Origin: Actinomycetota bacterium
GTDB taxonomy: Bacteria; Actinomycetota; Geothermincolia; Geothermincolales; RBG-13-55-18
DNA: 64,000 bases
Reading direction: 5' to 3'
Assembly (NCBI GenBank): GCA_014360645.1
Contig: JACIXD010000010.1
Span: 1 to 64,000 of the forward strand
The notes below the pieces were generated by a model. That model saw nothing but the letters and a program-made list of their open reading frames with translations. It was not told the DNA's origin and made no database searches. Shown here one piece after another: positions 1 to 8,611 of the stretch. The translations under genes and the position numbers were made by a program. Numbering within the stretch: position 1 is the first letter of the stretch; the number at the start of each line of letters is the position of its first letter.

Positions 1-176
1 TCTGGGCCTTCCGGGAGGGTTACACCGTAGAGGAGTTGAACGAGATCCTCGATGAGTGGAATCACCTGTACAATTACGAAAGACCCCACCAGAGCTTGGG
101 GTATCTTACGCCCATGGAATTTCTCAAAAGATGGAGTGAAGGAAGCGAGGATAGGGCTTATGTGTCCACGATGTAG
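1..176 (+). pseudogene. Transposase C-terminus, 5' end outside the window
   Basis: Open from base 3 to a TAG at 174-176, 57 residues. It contains YNYERPHQSLGYLTPMEFL, the classical C-terminal signature of DDE (integrase-core) transposases of the IS3/IS481 type. Only the last part of the catalytic domain is inside the window, so the gene may be intact upstream. Its element appears to end about 115 bp downstream. The family assignment (IS3 versus IS481) is not certain from this fragment. Confidence 0.85.
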
Positions 177-290
177 TGAACCAGCACATGGTCTTGAGAT
201 TCCGGAGATGAAGGAGTAGATTATCAATACGTCTCAAGTTGGCCGGTTTTCAAGTGGTGATTCGTGGCCGGTTTTAAGTGCCGAGTGACA
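1..290 (+). mobile_element. Right end of an IS element (IS3/IS481-like)
   Basis: Downstream of the transposase stop the sequence carries two near-identical short blocks, GGCCGGTTTTCAAGTG (241-256) and GGCCGGTTTTAAGTG (266-280), and then CCGAGTGACA ending at 290. Read from the outside the end is TGTCACTCGGCACTTAAAAC, starting with TG as many IS ends do. The left end lies outside the window, so the inverted partner cannot be checked. Confidence 0.6.
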
Positions 291-306
291 GTGCGCGGGG
301 GCGGGG

Positions 307-336
307 GAGATGTCCCATGTCCGGGGCTGACCCCAT
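307..336 (+). repeat. Solo ISL3-type terminal repeat
   Basis: Thirty bases identical to the right terminus at 53049-53078 and 29/30 identical to the inverted left terminus at 51615-51644. No other end lies nearby: the IS end at 290 stops 16 bp before it. This looks like the leftover end of an ISL3-family copy whose body was lost or interrupted by the neighbouring element. Confidence 0.75.
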
Positions 337-366
337 GTCTGGTACGGGGATGAGAAGGAGGTAAAG

Positions 367-1566
367 ATGGCTTACCGCGTTACGATGCGAAGGTTTTTTC
401 TGCTCGCGGTACCCACCCTGGGGGGCGCGGCGCTGTGGCGCATAGCCGTTGAGCCCATGCCACGCGAGGACACAGGCTGCACGGCCTCTCTGGACACGCG
501 GACGGAGACAGCGGTGACCGCCGACGGCATCGAGCTGAGGATGAAGCGCTACGCCAGGGAGGGAGCGCAGCCGGTACTCCTGGTCCACGGCTTCTTCGGG
601 AACGGGCTGGAGTTCGATGTGCCCCACCGCGGGCACAACCTGGCCCTCTATCTGGCCGAGCACGGTTATGACGTCTGGATCTCCAGCTTCCGGGGATGCG
701 GGAGAGAGCCCTACCGCTGCGGGGTGGGCGACTGGCGCCACAGCGTGGACCACCTCGCCGCCCTGGACGCCCCCGCCCTGGTGGACAGGATCAGGGAGTC
801 CACGGGACGGCGCCCGATATGGATAGGCCACAGCATGGGAGGCATGGTCCTCTACATGTACCTGCAGGGTGTGAAATCCGCGGGAGGGGGCGGTGAGCTG
901 CGCGTGTCCCTCGACCCCGAGGTGGCGGAGGAGCGCAACCGGGCCGTCCTGGGAGGGATAACCATCGGCAGCCCGCCCGGACTGCACCGCGGCGGCGGGG
1001 ACTGGATAAGGGACCTCGAGCGAATGCCCTTCTTTCGCGCCCTCGCCGGGGCCCTCCTGCGCTGGCTCGCCGTCCAGGACCGGCTGTCCCCTCGCGTGCC
1101 GGCCAGCCGCATCGGAGAGATGGTGACCCGCTTCCCGCGCCTGGGGAGGGTGCTGGCGGTGCGGGGACCCGTCGCACGTTTCCTCTACAACGCGGACAAC
1201 GTGGACCCCGACGCGGGATGGAGCCTGCTGAAGTGGGCCTCCGACAACGTGACCGCGCGCATGGCCGCGCAGATCGTCGCCCTCGCCAGGGACCCCGATT
1301 TCCGCGACTTCCACCGCGAGGTGAACTACACCGCCCACATGCAGGCCATCACCGCCCCCCTCTTCTTCATCACCGGCACGAAAGATTTCGTGGGGGACGA
1401 GAACGTGCGCCTGGACGCCTATGAGAAGGTGTCGTCTCAACCCAGGCGCTTCCAGTGCTACCGGGACTACGGGCACACCGACCTGGTGATGGGGAAACGC
1501 GTATGCGAAGAGGTCTACCCGGACATACTCTCCTGGATCGAGGAGCTATGCTCCCGGGGGAGGTAG
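367..1566 (+). CDS. Alpha/beta hydrolase (lipase/esterase-like), membrane-anchored or exported
   Basis: A 399-residue protein with a twin-arginine-like hydrophobic N-terminus (RRFFLLAVPTLGG, residues 8-20), an oxyanion HGFFGNG motif at 74-80, the nucleophile elbow GHSMGG with Ser156, a probable acid Asp340 (GTKDF) and His370 (GHTD). These form a complete Ser-Asp-His triad. The HGFF...GYDVWISSFRG layout resembles acid-lipase and cholesteryl-esterase-like hydrolases; the substrate cannot be read from sequence. The ATG at 367 is preceded by the strong Shine-Dalgarno GAAGGAGGTAAAG. The gene stands alone between IS remnants and a broken ATPase. Confidence 0.85.
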   Translation: MAYRVTMRRFFLLAVPTLGGAALWRIAVEPMPREDTGCTASLDTRTETAVTADGIELRMKRYAREGAQPVLLVHGFFGNGLEFDVPHRGHNLALYLAEHGYDVWISSFRGCGREPYRCGVGDWRHSVDHLAALDAPALVDRIRESTGRRPIWIGHSMGGMVLYMYLQGVKSAGGGGELRVSLDPEVAEERNRAVLGGITIGSPPGLHRGGGDWIRDLERMPFFRALAGALLRWLAVQDRLSPRVPASRIGEMVTRFPRLGRVLAVRGPVARFLYNADNVDPDAGWSLLKWASDNVTARMAAQIVALARDPDFRDFHREVNYTAHMQAITAPLFFITGTKDFVGDENVRLDAYEKVSSQPRRFQCYRDYGHTDLVMGKRVCEEVYPDILSWIEELCSRGR

Positions 1567-1863
1567 CGTGCCCGGCCTCGATTCCGCTTTCTCCTCTCGC
1601 AGCCCGGAGTGTTCGGCCACCAGGATAGGGCGATGGAGGATTCCCTTCCTTGAGGGCATCAGACTCGGCTCAGGGAGATGATGCCCCACATCCCGACCGG
1701 CTCCACCACGCTGCAGAGCCCAGCCATTTCGAATACAATTACGTCATATTGTCATTATATTAAGAAAAACAATTACAGCGCGATGTCGCCGTGAGATCGC
1801 TCAACGGCCGTCCCGGGGCGCACCCCGACCTGGCGCCGGTCAGATAGGGGTCGCTTTGGTCAT
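1567..1863. other. Non-coding spacer with an AT-rich island
   Basis: No gene is supported here. At 1725-1780 the base composition drops to strongly AT-rich (several TTAT/AATTAC blocks), which may be the old promoter of the following broken ATPase gene. Confidence 0.4.
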
Positions 1864-3230
1864 ATGCACCTTCGAGCGGTGATCGGCTCAGGGTCCGAGT
1901 TGAGCGTTGTTAGGCTGGCGGGGGGATACGCGTTGGATATCTATTCCTTCAACCCCTGGTGGAGGACGGGCGGGGTGGATGCAGCCCTGGCCGGAAGAAG
2001 ACGCCGGATCCTGAAAGATGTCCTCTCCTTCCTAGACCTCCGCCAGATGCAGATCCTTTTTTAGTCCACGCAGGGCCGGAAAGACGACCTTGATGTTCCA
2101 GCTCATCGACGAGCTGTTGAAGAGGAAGGTCCCTCCCTTCCACATCCTCTATTTTTTCCTTCGACGAGAGCAAGAGCAGCATCGAGGACTTGCTGGGCGC
2201 ACATGAAGAGAGCGTGCTCGGCAGCCGCTTGTCCGAAGCGGGGCGCATATTCCTTTTCCTCGACGAGATACAGAAGCTCCCCGAATGGGCGGAAAAGATG
2301 AAAGTCCTCTATGATATGCATCCCCGGGTGAAGGTCTTCCTTTCGGGCTCCGCTTCTCCGGCCCTGGCCAGAGGAAGCAAGGAAAGCCTGGTCGGACGCT
2401 TCTTTGAATTCCGCATCGAGCCGCTTGATTTCGATGAATACCTGGGATTCACGGGCCTGGAGATCGACCGCAGGCGGGAGAAGGTATATGAGATGGAAAT
2501 CAAGCGGGGCCTTCGGCACCATGCCCTCACCGGGGGTTTTATCGAAGCCCTGAGACTCGACGACCTGCAGAGGAGAAGATATTTCCGCGAAAGCCTGCTG
2601 GAACGCGTGATATTCAGGGATATTCCCGAGCAGTTTTCCGTGAGATCCACGGACTTGCCTTATCGCATGATGTCCATCTTCTGCGAGCACCCGGGGTTGC
2701 TGCTGGATTACAAAAACCTGGCAAGCGACCTGGGATACGACCAGAGGACCATCGCAGCACATGTTTCCTGCCTGGAGTATTCCCTTCTGGTGAAAAAGCT
2801 GTTCAATTATTAACCCGATCGTCTTACCAGTGAGAAGAAAGCCAGGAAACTCTATCCAACCAGTACCGCCTTCACGGCTGCCCTGTCGGGAGAAAGCGGT
2901 TTCGCAAGGCTAGCGGAGCAGTACTTCGCGAATACGCTCAAGGCGCATTTTTTCTGGCGTTCGCCTCAGAAAGACGAGGTGGACCTGGTGCTATCCCTGG
3001 ACGATGAGGTCATTCCCGTAGAGATAAAGATGCGTGCGGACATCAAGGCAAGAGACGCCAGGTCCCTTTTCAAGTTCATGGCCAGATACGGAATCCCCAG
3101 GGGGCTTATGATTTCCCTCGATTCGGAGACGAGCTTCGACGACGGTGTAAGAAAGGTGGAGGTGATTCCTTACTGGAGGTATTGGACCATCAGAAGATGG
3201 ATCGGCCACCTGCTGACACGCGGTACATGA
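1864..3230 (+). pseudogene. Broken AAA ATPase with DUF4143 domain
   Basis: The pieces read together as a typical DUF4143 ATPase of about 455 residues: N-terminal FNPWWRTG, a Walker A SPRRAGKTTL near 2062-2092, FLDEIQKL as Walker B (about 2250), an ESLVGRFFEF segment, and a C-terminal nuclease-like fold ending in DEVDLVL...VEIKMR. Three lesions break it: a frameshift at the T6 run at 2056-2061 (the first frame stops at 2064), a second at the T6 run near 2151-2157, and an in-frame TAA at 2811-2813, after which the same frame stays open to 3230. Both frameshifts fall in homopolymers, so sequencing error is possible for them, but not for the nonsense codon. Such ATPases are often accessory genes carried with mobile DNA. 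Confidence 0.8.
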
Positions 3231-3460
3231 AGCCATTTCGCATGGTAAATTCCCATGCAGGGAGCATGAATCCCGCACGAGGCACGAGTCCGTCTCGGAC
3301 GCTTCCGTCGCTATCCAGCGCGCGACACGCCAAGCCTGGATGTGGCGGACGATATTCGAACCGGCCCGCCGTTGCGCGAGGTTCGTACGAGGAAATGACC
3401 GGGGTCCTCTCCTCGGTATGAAAACGCGGCGTGAGCGGGCAGCCGTCCGGATGCTGCATG

Positions 3461-4648
3461 TCAGGCGCGGAAATCGTAGGATCCACGCAGGAGGCGGCGC
3501 AGGGCGGTCTCCAGCGCCTCCCGGTTGAGGCCGGGCGCCACGCCCCCTCCCCGCTGCCAGGCCAGCACTCCCCGCAGGAAGCGTGCCTTCTCACCCAGCG
3601 AAAGGCGCCCCAGGGCGCGCCTGAGTTCGGGCCTCACTCCCCCGCGCAGCAGGGTGAGAAGGGACCACTCCCGCGCCGTGCGCTCCCGGTCGGCCGCGGT
3701 GGCCGCGCGGTAGAGGGCGCCGGGCGCCGACCTCCCGCACTCCGCCGCGGCCAGCCCCGCCAGCCGGCCTGTGGAGAGGGCGGAGGAGATGCCCTCCCCC
3801 AGGGAGTTCATGAACCCGGCCGCCTCCCCAGCCACCAGAACGCGCCCGGTCCCCAGGCAGAAGCGGTTGATGGCGGCGGGGAAGACGGCGCGGCACCCCA
3901 GGGTCATGACCGCCTCGCGGGAGCGGAACCCGAAATCCCTGCGCAGCATGGCCAGGAAGGCCGCGCGGGTGGGGCCGATCCGCTCCCCCCGCCGCACGGA
4001 GGTGTCCACCACCATGAGGTCGTCCTTGAAATAGCAGGCGGGGTAGACGCCGTACGCCGCGTCCATGAAGACGTGAAACACCCCTGGCTCCAGTTCCGTC
4101 TCGCAGCGGTGGTACTCGTGGCGGACGCAGATGTAGGGAGCGCCTTCGGGGAACCAGGGGTCGATCCTCCTCGTCACCATGGAGAGGCCTCCGTCCGCGG
4201 CGACGAGCGCCCTGGCGGTCAGCCTGCTCTGCCGGCCGTCCCGGACGCAGAGCACCTCCACCCGGTCGGACCATTCGCAGAAATCGACCAGCCTGGCCCC
4301 GTCCCATACCTCCGCTCCCGACGACTCGCACAGCCAGCGGTCGAAACGGTCGCGCCAAACGCTGAGCCCGTTCTCCTCCACCTCCAGGCGGAAGCCGCGA
4401 TCGAGGTAGAGATTGATCCCGCGCACCTCGGAGGGGCGGCACATGACCTCCGCGGGGACGGGGGGGTAATGGGCTTGCAGGAACTCCCTCGCCTCCTTGA
4501 AGAGATACCCGGCGCAGGGCTTCAGGCGCGGCATCCTCTTCTTCTCCAGCAGGAGCACGCGCAGCCCGCCCTCCTTCGCAGCCTTCGCCGCCGCCGCTCC
4601 TGCGGGCCCACCTCCCACCACTACCAGGTCATAGTCGAATCCCCTCAT
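3461..4648 (-). CDS. FAD-dependent oxidoreductase, geranylgeranyl-reductase family
   Basis: A 395-residue flavoprotein with the dinucleotide-binding GGGPAG at residues 12-17, the PRLKPCAGYLF segment near 38-48 (equivalent of the conserved Cys-containing loop of this family) and the second FAD motif GEAAGFMNSLGEGI in the C-terminal third. Members reduce isoprenoid double bonds (bacteriochlorophyll, archaeal lipids, menaquinone side chains) or act on other hydrophobic substrates; the substrate is unknown here. The ATG at 4648 has GGAGGGAGCC upstream, whereas the frame stays open to 4825 without family similarity. It follows the corrinoid cluster on the same strand after a 387-bp gap, so co-transcription is possible but not shown. 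Confidence 0.8.
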   Translation of the reverse strand: MRGFDYDLVVVGGGPAGAAAAKAAKEGGLRVLLLEKKRMPRLKPCAGYLFKEAREFLQAHYPPVPAEVMCRPSEVRGINLYLDRGFRLEVEENGLSVWRDRFDRWLCESSGAEVWDGARLVDFCEWSDRVEVLCVRDGRQSRLTARALVAADGGLSMVTRRIDPWFPEGAPYICVRHEYHRCETELEPGVFHVFMDAAYGVYPACYFKDDLMVVDTSVRRGERIGPTRAAFLAMLRRDFGFRSREAVMTLGCRAVFPAAINRFCLGTGRVLVAGEAAGFMNSLGEGISSALSTGRLAGLAAAECGRSAPGALYRAATAADRERTAREWSLLTLLRGGVRPELRRALGRLSLGEKARFLRGVLAWQRGGGVAPGLNREALETALRRLLRGSYDFRA

Positions 4649-5035
4649 CAAGGCTCCCTCCCCTCGCTGCGGAGCCCGCCCGGCGGCGCGCCCCGGGAAA
4701 GGCCGTGTATCGAGATGGCCGGCCGCTACCTCTGCCCCCGGCTTCCCCCGAACCGCACTGGGACACGCCGGCGGCCGGCCTTTTTTCGCGGGGAAACGTT
4801 TTCGCGCCCGGCTGCATGAAGCCACCTCAATCTACCACATCGCGGCGTGGCGCGTCTCCTCTTCCGCCCGCCGCCACGGAAGACCCCTCGGTGTTCTCCG
4901 GCCATGGCGCGCCCCCTTTCGAAACGCGGTGCCGGCCCCGGCGCTCCAGGGGACTCGTCCCCGCCCGTGAGCTGCAGAGGCCGCAAGCCCGCGCTCTCTG
5001 CCTTCTCCTCCACGGTCGCCGTCATGACCCGTGCC
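4649..5035. other. Spacer between the FAD reductase and the methyltransferase
   Basis: No convincing gene. A G+C-rich palindrome followed by six T residues on the plus strand (GCCGGCGGCCGGCCTTTTTT, about 4769-4788) is the only visible structure, but no plus-strand gene ends nearby that it could serve. Confidence 0.4.
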
Positions 5036-6169
5036 TCAGGGGCGGTACCTGTGCACCGACGCCAGCATGGTCCTGACGTTCTCCGGCCTGGCGTCCGCGG
5101 GTATGGTGCACCCGGAGCTGAGGATGAATCCCCCGTCCGCGCCCACCTCGGTGATCAGCCTGCGGCAATACTCGTCCACCTCCTCCGGGTCGCCCAGCTT
5201 GAGCAAGGCGGCGGGGACGTCCCCCATGATGCACATGTGGTCCCCCAGGACCTCCTTGGCCTTGAAGATGTCCGAGGCGCCGTCGAGGTTGAGGATGCAC
5301 TTTCCCCGGGGCAGGTTCTTGAGGTAGGGGAAGAAGGCCGTCCAGTCGCTGTCGAAATGCAGCAGCGGGGTCACTCCCCTGCGCACCCAGAACTCGCACA
5401 TCTCCTGCCACTCCGGGAGGGCGAATTCCTCGAACTGCCGGGGGCTGAGGCAGGAGGCGCTGGTGCGGGTGCCTCCCATGAACACCCGCTTGAGGCCGCT
5501 CATCCTCACCATCGCCGCTCCCTGCATCTGCATGGTCTTCATGAGGGCGCGGCTGGCGGCCTTGACCTCCTCGGGACGGCGGAACAGATCGAGGACGAAG
5601 TCGTTGAAGGAGCGCATGAAGAGGGAGATGTATTCCATGGGGGTGAAGACGATGTTGAAGGCCACCATGGACTCCACCCCCCTGCGCTGCCAGCGCCTCA
5701 TGGACGACCGCACCTTCATGATGTCCGTCCCCGCCTGAGCGAAGACCTTGAGCATCCCTACGGGGTTCCCCAGCTCCGGGGTGCTTAGCTTCATCTTGTC
5801 CAGGATCCAGCGCAGGGGGCCGCGCTCCGCGATGAGGCGGTATTCCTCGGGCTCCATCACCGCCTTCTCCACGAACTGGAACTGCGCGTCCGCGGGCACT
5901 CCCCGCACGCCGGGCATGACTGGCGGGTTGGGGAAGATGAGCTGCATGATGCGCCCCAGTCCCGCGTAGGAGAGGTTCTGTCCGTCCACGCCGCCCAGGT
6001 CCCGCAGGGTCCTCTCCAGCGCCGCGTCCGCCTTCCCGATGTCGAAGAGCATCTCGTGCTGGGTGATGCCCGCGTAACGGGCGGCAAAAAAGTCCAGGAT
6101 GGGAACCACCGGCACGCGATCCGGCTTCCCCAGGCGAACGGCGGTCTCGATGCGTTCGCGCGCGTCCAT
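5036..6169 (-). CDS. UROD-family corrinoid methyltransferase
   Basis: A 377-residue protein of the uroporphyrinogen decarboxylase superfamily in its methyltransferase branch (MtaA/CmuA-like). The start at 6169 (MDARERIETAVRLGKPDRVP) leaves AGGAAGG about nine bases upstream; the ATG at 6178 sits directly on that Shine-Dalgarno. Candidate metal ligands are His271 in HFDSDW and Cys354 in SSGC; where MtaA-type enzymes have His-x-Cys this protein has His-x-Asp273. With two corrinoid proteins and a GntR regulator immediately upstream it probably moves a methyl group to or from a corrinoid cofactor. True haem-pathway UROD activity is unlikely given context and motif pattern. The methyl donor is unknown. 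Confidence 0.85.
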   Translation of the reverse strand: MDARERIETAVRLGKPDRVPVVPILDFFAARYAGITQHEMLFDIGKADAALERTLRDLGGVDGQNLSYAGLGRIMQLIFPNPPVMPGVRGVPADAQFQFVEKAVMEPEEYRLIAERGPLRWILDKMKLSTPELGNPVGMLKVFAQAGTDIMKVRSSMRRWQRRGVESMVAFNIVFTPMEYISLFMRSFNDFVLDLFRRPEEVKAASRALMKTMQMQGAAMVRMSGLKRVFMGGTRTSASCLSPRQFEEFALPEWQEMCEFWVRRGVTPLLHFDSDWTAFFPYLKNLPRGKCILNLDGASDIFKAKEVLGDHMCIMGDVPAALLKLGDPEEVDEYCRRLITEVGADGGFILSSGCTIPADARPENVRTMLASVHRYRP

Positions 6170-6354
6170 CTTCAACATCCTTCCTCTCTTGCCAGCCGGG
6201 CCTCGGCCGCCCGGCACCGCTTGACGTCTCGAACCGCTCACGGTCGACTTCCAGGACCTGCCATCACCTCGCGCCGCCCCCGCCTTGGTCCTGCCCGGCG
6301 GCAGCGAAAGGGAGGGTGCGCTCGCGAGCCCGCTTTCCTTGATGCTCGGCTAGC

Positions 6355-6981
6355 TCATGCTCCCAGGTAGAGGCTCGCTAGCCTCACCGCCTGGGCGGCG
6401 TCCGCGCCGAAGGCGTCGGCCCCAGCGTATTCCACCACCTTCTCGTTCACCGGGCCGCCGCCGAGGATGACCTTCACCCCGTCGCGCAGGCCGGCCTCCG
6501 CCACCGCCTCCACCGTCTCCTTCATGGAATCGAAGGCCAGGGTGAGCAGCCCCGAGAGCGCCAGCAGGCGCGCGCCCGTCTCCTCGAGCTTCCGCACGAA
6601 GGCGGCGGGCTCGACATCGACCCCCAGGTCGTGGACCTCGAACCCCTCGCAGCGCAGCAGGGTGGAGACGATGTTCTTCCCTATGTCGTGGATGTCACCC
6701 TTCACGGTGCCGATGACCACCGCGCCTTTTCCCGCCTCCTTGCCCGCCTGCAGGTGGGGCTCGATGAGCGCCACCGCCTCCTTGAAGATCTCGGCGGACA
6801 TGATCAGCTCGGAGAGAAAGTACTCGCCGGCCTCGAAACGCCTTCCCACCTCGGACATCCCCTCCCTCAGGCCTTCCACCAGGGAGAGAGGATCGCCGCC
6901 CTCCTCCAGGGCCGCGCGTACCTCCGCCAGCGCCTCATCCTCCCTGAGCTCCGCCAGCAACACAGCGAGGGTCTCGCCCAT
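6355..6981 (-). CDS. Corrinoid (B12-binding) methyl-carrier protein, copy 1
   Basis: A 208-residue protein with the two-domain plan of MtaC/MtbC/MttC-type carriers: a helical cap domain (about 1-80) and a Rossmann-like B12 domain. The base-off/His-on motif Asp-x-His-x-x-Gly is visible as GDIHDIGKN (D96, H98, G101), followed by the SxL-type LSGLLTL and the GGGPVN loop. It carries the methyl group between partner methyltransferases. The downstream UROD-type enzyme is the obvious partner. It is paralogous to the 239-residue protein encoded just upstream in the operon (7118-7837) but clearly diverged from it. Confidence 0.93.
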   Translation of the reverse strand: MGETLAVLLAELREDEALAEVRAALEEGGDPLSLVEGLREGMSEVGRRFEAGEYFLSELIMSAEIFKEAVALIEPHLQAGKEAGKGAVVIGTVKGDIHDIGKNIVSTLLRCEGFEVHDLGVDVEPAAFVRKLEETGARLLALSGLLTLAFDSMKETVEAVAEAGLRDGVKVILGGGPVNEKVVEYAGADAFGADAAQAVRLASLYLGA

Positions 6982-7117
6982 GCGTTCACTCCTTTCCTTG
7001 CTCTCCTCACCCGTGCCCGCACACCCTGTACCCCGCGGAGCAGCGGGAGTGATGGCCGCTTCCTCTCGTCCTCGTCGCCGTGTCGTGACCGGACGCGCCG
7101 CCGGGGCGCGCCGGGGC

Positions 7118-7837
7118 TCACCTCGCCTCGGACGCTACGCCGTAGAAGGCCCTCGCGAACTCCAGCGCATCGCACGCCTCCCGTCCCCAGGCGTCGGCGC
7201 CCGCGAACTCGCATACCTTTCCCGTCACCGCCCCGCCCCCCAGCATGATCCTCACCCTCTCCCTGCAGCCGGCGCGCTCGAAGCCCCACACCGTCTCGCG
7301 CATGGCCTCGTAGGCGGGCGTGATGAGGGCGCTCATCCCCACCACCCGGGCTCCGCTCTTCTCCGCCGCCTCCACGAAACGCCAGGGCGCGACGTTCACC
7401 CCCAGGTCGATGACCTCGAAACCCGAGCAGCGCAGGAGGGAGCACACGATGTCCTTGCCGATATCGTGGACGTCCCCCAGCGGCGTCCCCATGACCACCC
7501 TGAGGTCCGACCCCCGCGCCCGCGTGCCCTGCAGGGCCCGGTCGACGAGGGCACCTATCTCGCTGAAGATCTCGCCCGACATGATCAGCCCGCTCAGGTA
7601 GTACTCATGCCTCTGGTAACGCCTCCCGACCTCGTCCATGCCCCGGCGGGCGGCCTCGACCACCCGCAACGGGTCCGCGCCCGCCGCCAGCATCTCCTCC
7701 GCCGCAGCCAGGGCCTCCTCCTCCCTCAGGCCAGATATGGCGAGGAGGAGCCTCTCCTCGGCGCAGCTTTCCCCGGCTTCCGCCCCGGGCGCCTGGATTT
7801 CCTTCACCAGGCGCAAGGCACGCCTCCTTCTCTCCAT
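7118..7837 (-). CDS. Corrinoid (B12-binding) methyl-carrier protein, copy 2
   Basis: A 239-residue paralogue of the neighbouring corrinoid protein. An extra N-terminal stretch of about 25 residues precedes the helical cap; the B12 domain has GDVHDIGKD (D122, H124, G127), MSALITPAYE and GGGAVTG. The key histidine ligand and both phosphate-tail loops are intact, so it should bind cobamide. Only 15 bp separate its start at 7837 from the stop of the GntR gene, which fits a single transcript regulator - carrier 2 - carrier 1 - methyltransferase. Two carriers with one methyltransferase suggest a second methyltransferase encoded elsewhere, possibly the UROD-type gene at 58499. Confidence 0.92.
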   Translation of the reverse strand: MERRRRALRLVKEIQAPGAEAGESCAEERLLLAISGLREEEALAAAEEMLAAGADPLRVVEAARRGMDEVGRRYQRHEYYLSGLIMSGEIFSEIGALVDRALQGTRARGSDLRVVMGTPLGDVHDIGKDIVCSLLRCSGFEVIDLGVNVAPWRFVEAAEKSGARVVGMSALITPAYEAMRETVWGFERAGCRERVRIMLGGGAVTGKVCEFAGADAWGREACDALEFARAFYGVASEAR

Positions 7838-7852
7838 CCCTTCCTCACATCC

Positions 7853-8611
7853 TCACGTAGAACGGCACAGGGAACGGAATACGAACCTGTCTCCCCGGTA
7901 GATCATCCATCCCCATGCCACCCTGCGGTCATTGGCCGTCCACACCAGCTGTTCCATGCAGAAGGCGGGGGTCCCTTTCCGCGACGCCAGGACCTCCGCC
8001 TCGCGCGGGCCGAGCACGGTGGCGGAGAGGCTCAGCTCCGCCCTGACCGGCATCAGCGCGGGACAGCGTGAGAAGAGGTCGGCGGTGGTCCCCTGCCCGA
8101 GTTCCGCTTCCAGCAGGGGCAAAGATGGGTCGTAGAGGAGGTATTTACGGTCGAAGGCCAGGGGCTCTCCCGCGTCCTCGAGGATCCTCTCCAGATAGAC
8201 GACCCGCTCCCCTTCCTCGATGCCCAGCCTCGCGGCCGGCGTCTTCCCGGCCTCTACCAGCGCGGCTTTGAGCAGGCGCACGGACGCGGAGACCCCCCGG
8301 TTCCGCATCTCCTCCTGAAAATCGGGGATGAGGAAAACGCCTCCGTCCGTCCTGGGGCCGACGACGAAAGTGCCCCTGCCCCTCTCGCGGCGGAGCATCC
8401 CTTCCTCCACCAGCAGGGCGATGGCCCGCCGCACGGTCATACGGCTGAGGTTGAACCTCTCGCACAGCTCGACCTCCGGGTCCAGGCGGTCGCCGGGTCG
8501 AAGTTCGCCGTCTATGATCCGGCCGCGCAGGATACGTGCGAGCCGGAAATAGGCGGGGGCTTCAGCGTCATCGACCGCCTTTTCCCATGCCATGCCCATG
8601 CCAGTTCCCAT
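7853..8611 (-). CDS. GntR-family regulator with UTRA effector domain (HutC subfamily)
   Basis: A protein of up to 252 residues: N-terminal winged helix-turn-helix (about 18-85, with LRPGDRLDPEVELCERFNLS and TVRRAIALLVEEGML) and a C-terminal UTRA domain (about 100-245, ending VAWGWMIYRGDRFVF). The start is ambiguous among three Met codons in the first seven residues; the Shine-Dalgarno GAGGA is too close to the first (8611) and better spaced for the Met at 8599. As the first gene of the corrinoid/methyltransferase cluster it most likely represses it until its ligand, perhaps the methylated substrate, appears. A matching operator lies just upstream. Confidence 0.9.
   Translation of the reverse strand: MGTGMGMAWEKAVDDAEAPAYFRLARILRGRIIDGELRPGDRLDPEVELCERFNLSRMTVRRAIALLVEEGMLRRERGRGTFVVGPRTDGGVFLIPDFQEEMRNRGVSASVRLLKAALVEAGKTPAARLGIEEGERVVYLERILEDAGEPLAFDRKYLLYDPSLPLLEAELGQGTTADLFSRCPALMPVRAELSLSATVLGPREAEVLASRKGTPAFCMEQLVWTANDRRVAWGWMIYRGDRFVFRSLCRST

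Noticed and set aside
4769-4790. Terminator on the plus strand (palindrome plus T6)
   Set aside because: No plus-strand gene ends nearby and the stem is short; listed only as a structure within the spacer.
5036-6169. Haem-pathway uroporphyrinogen decarboxylase
   Set aside because: Corrinoid neighbours and motif pattern favour the methyltransferase branch; no haem genes are nearby.
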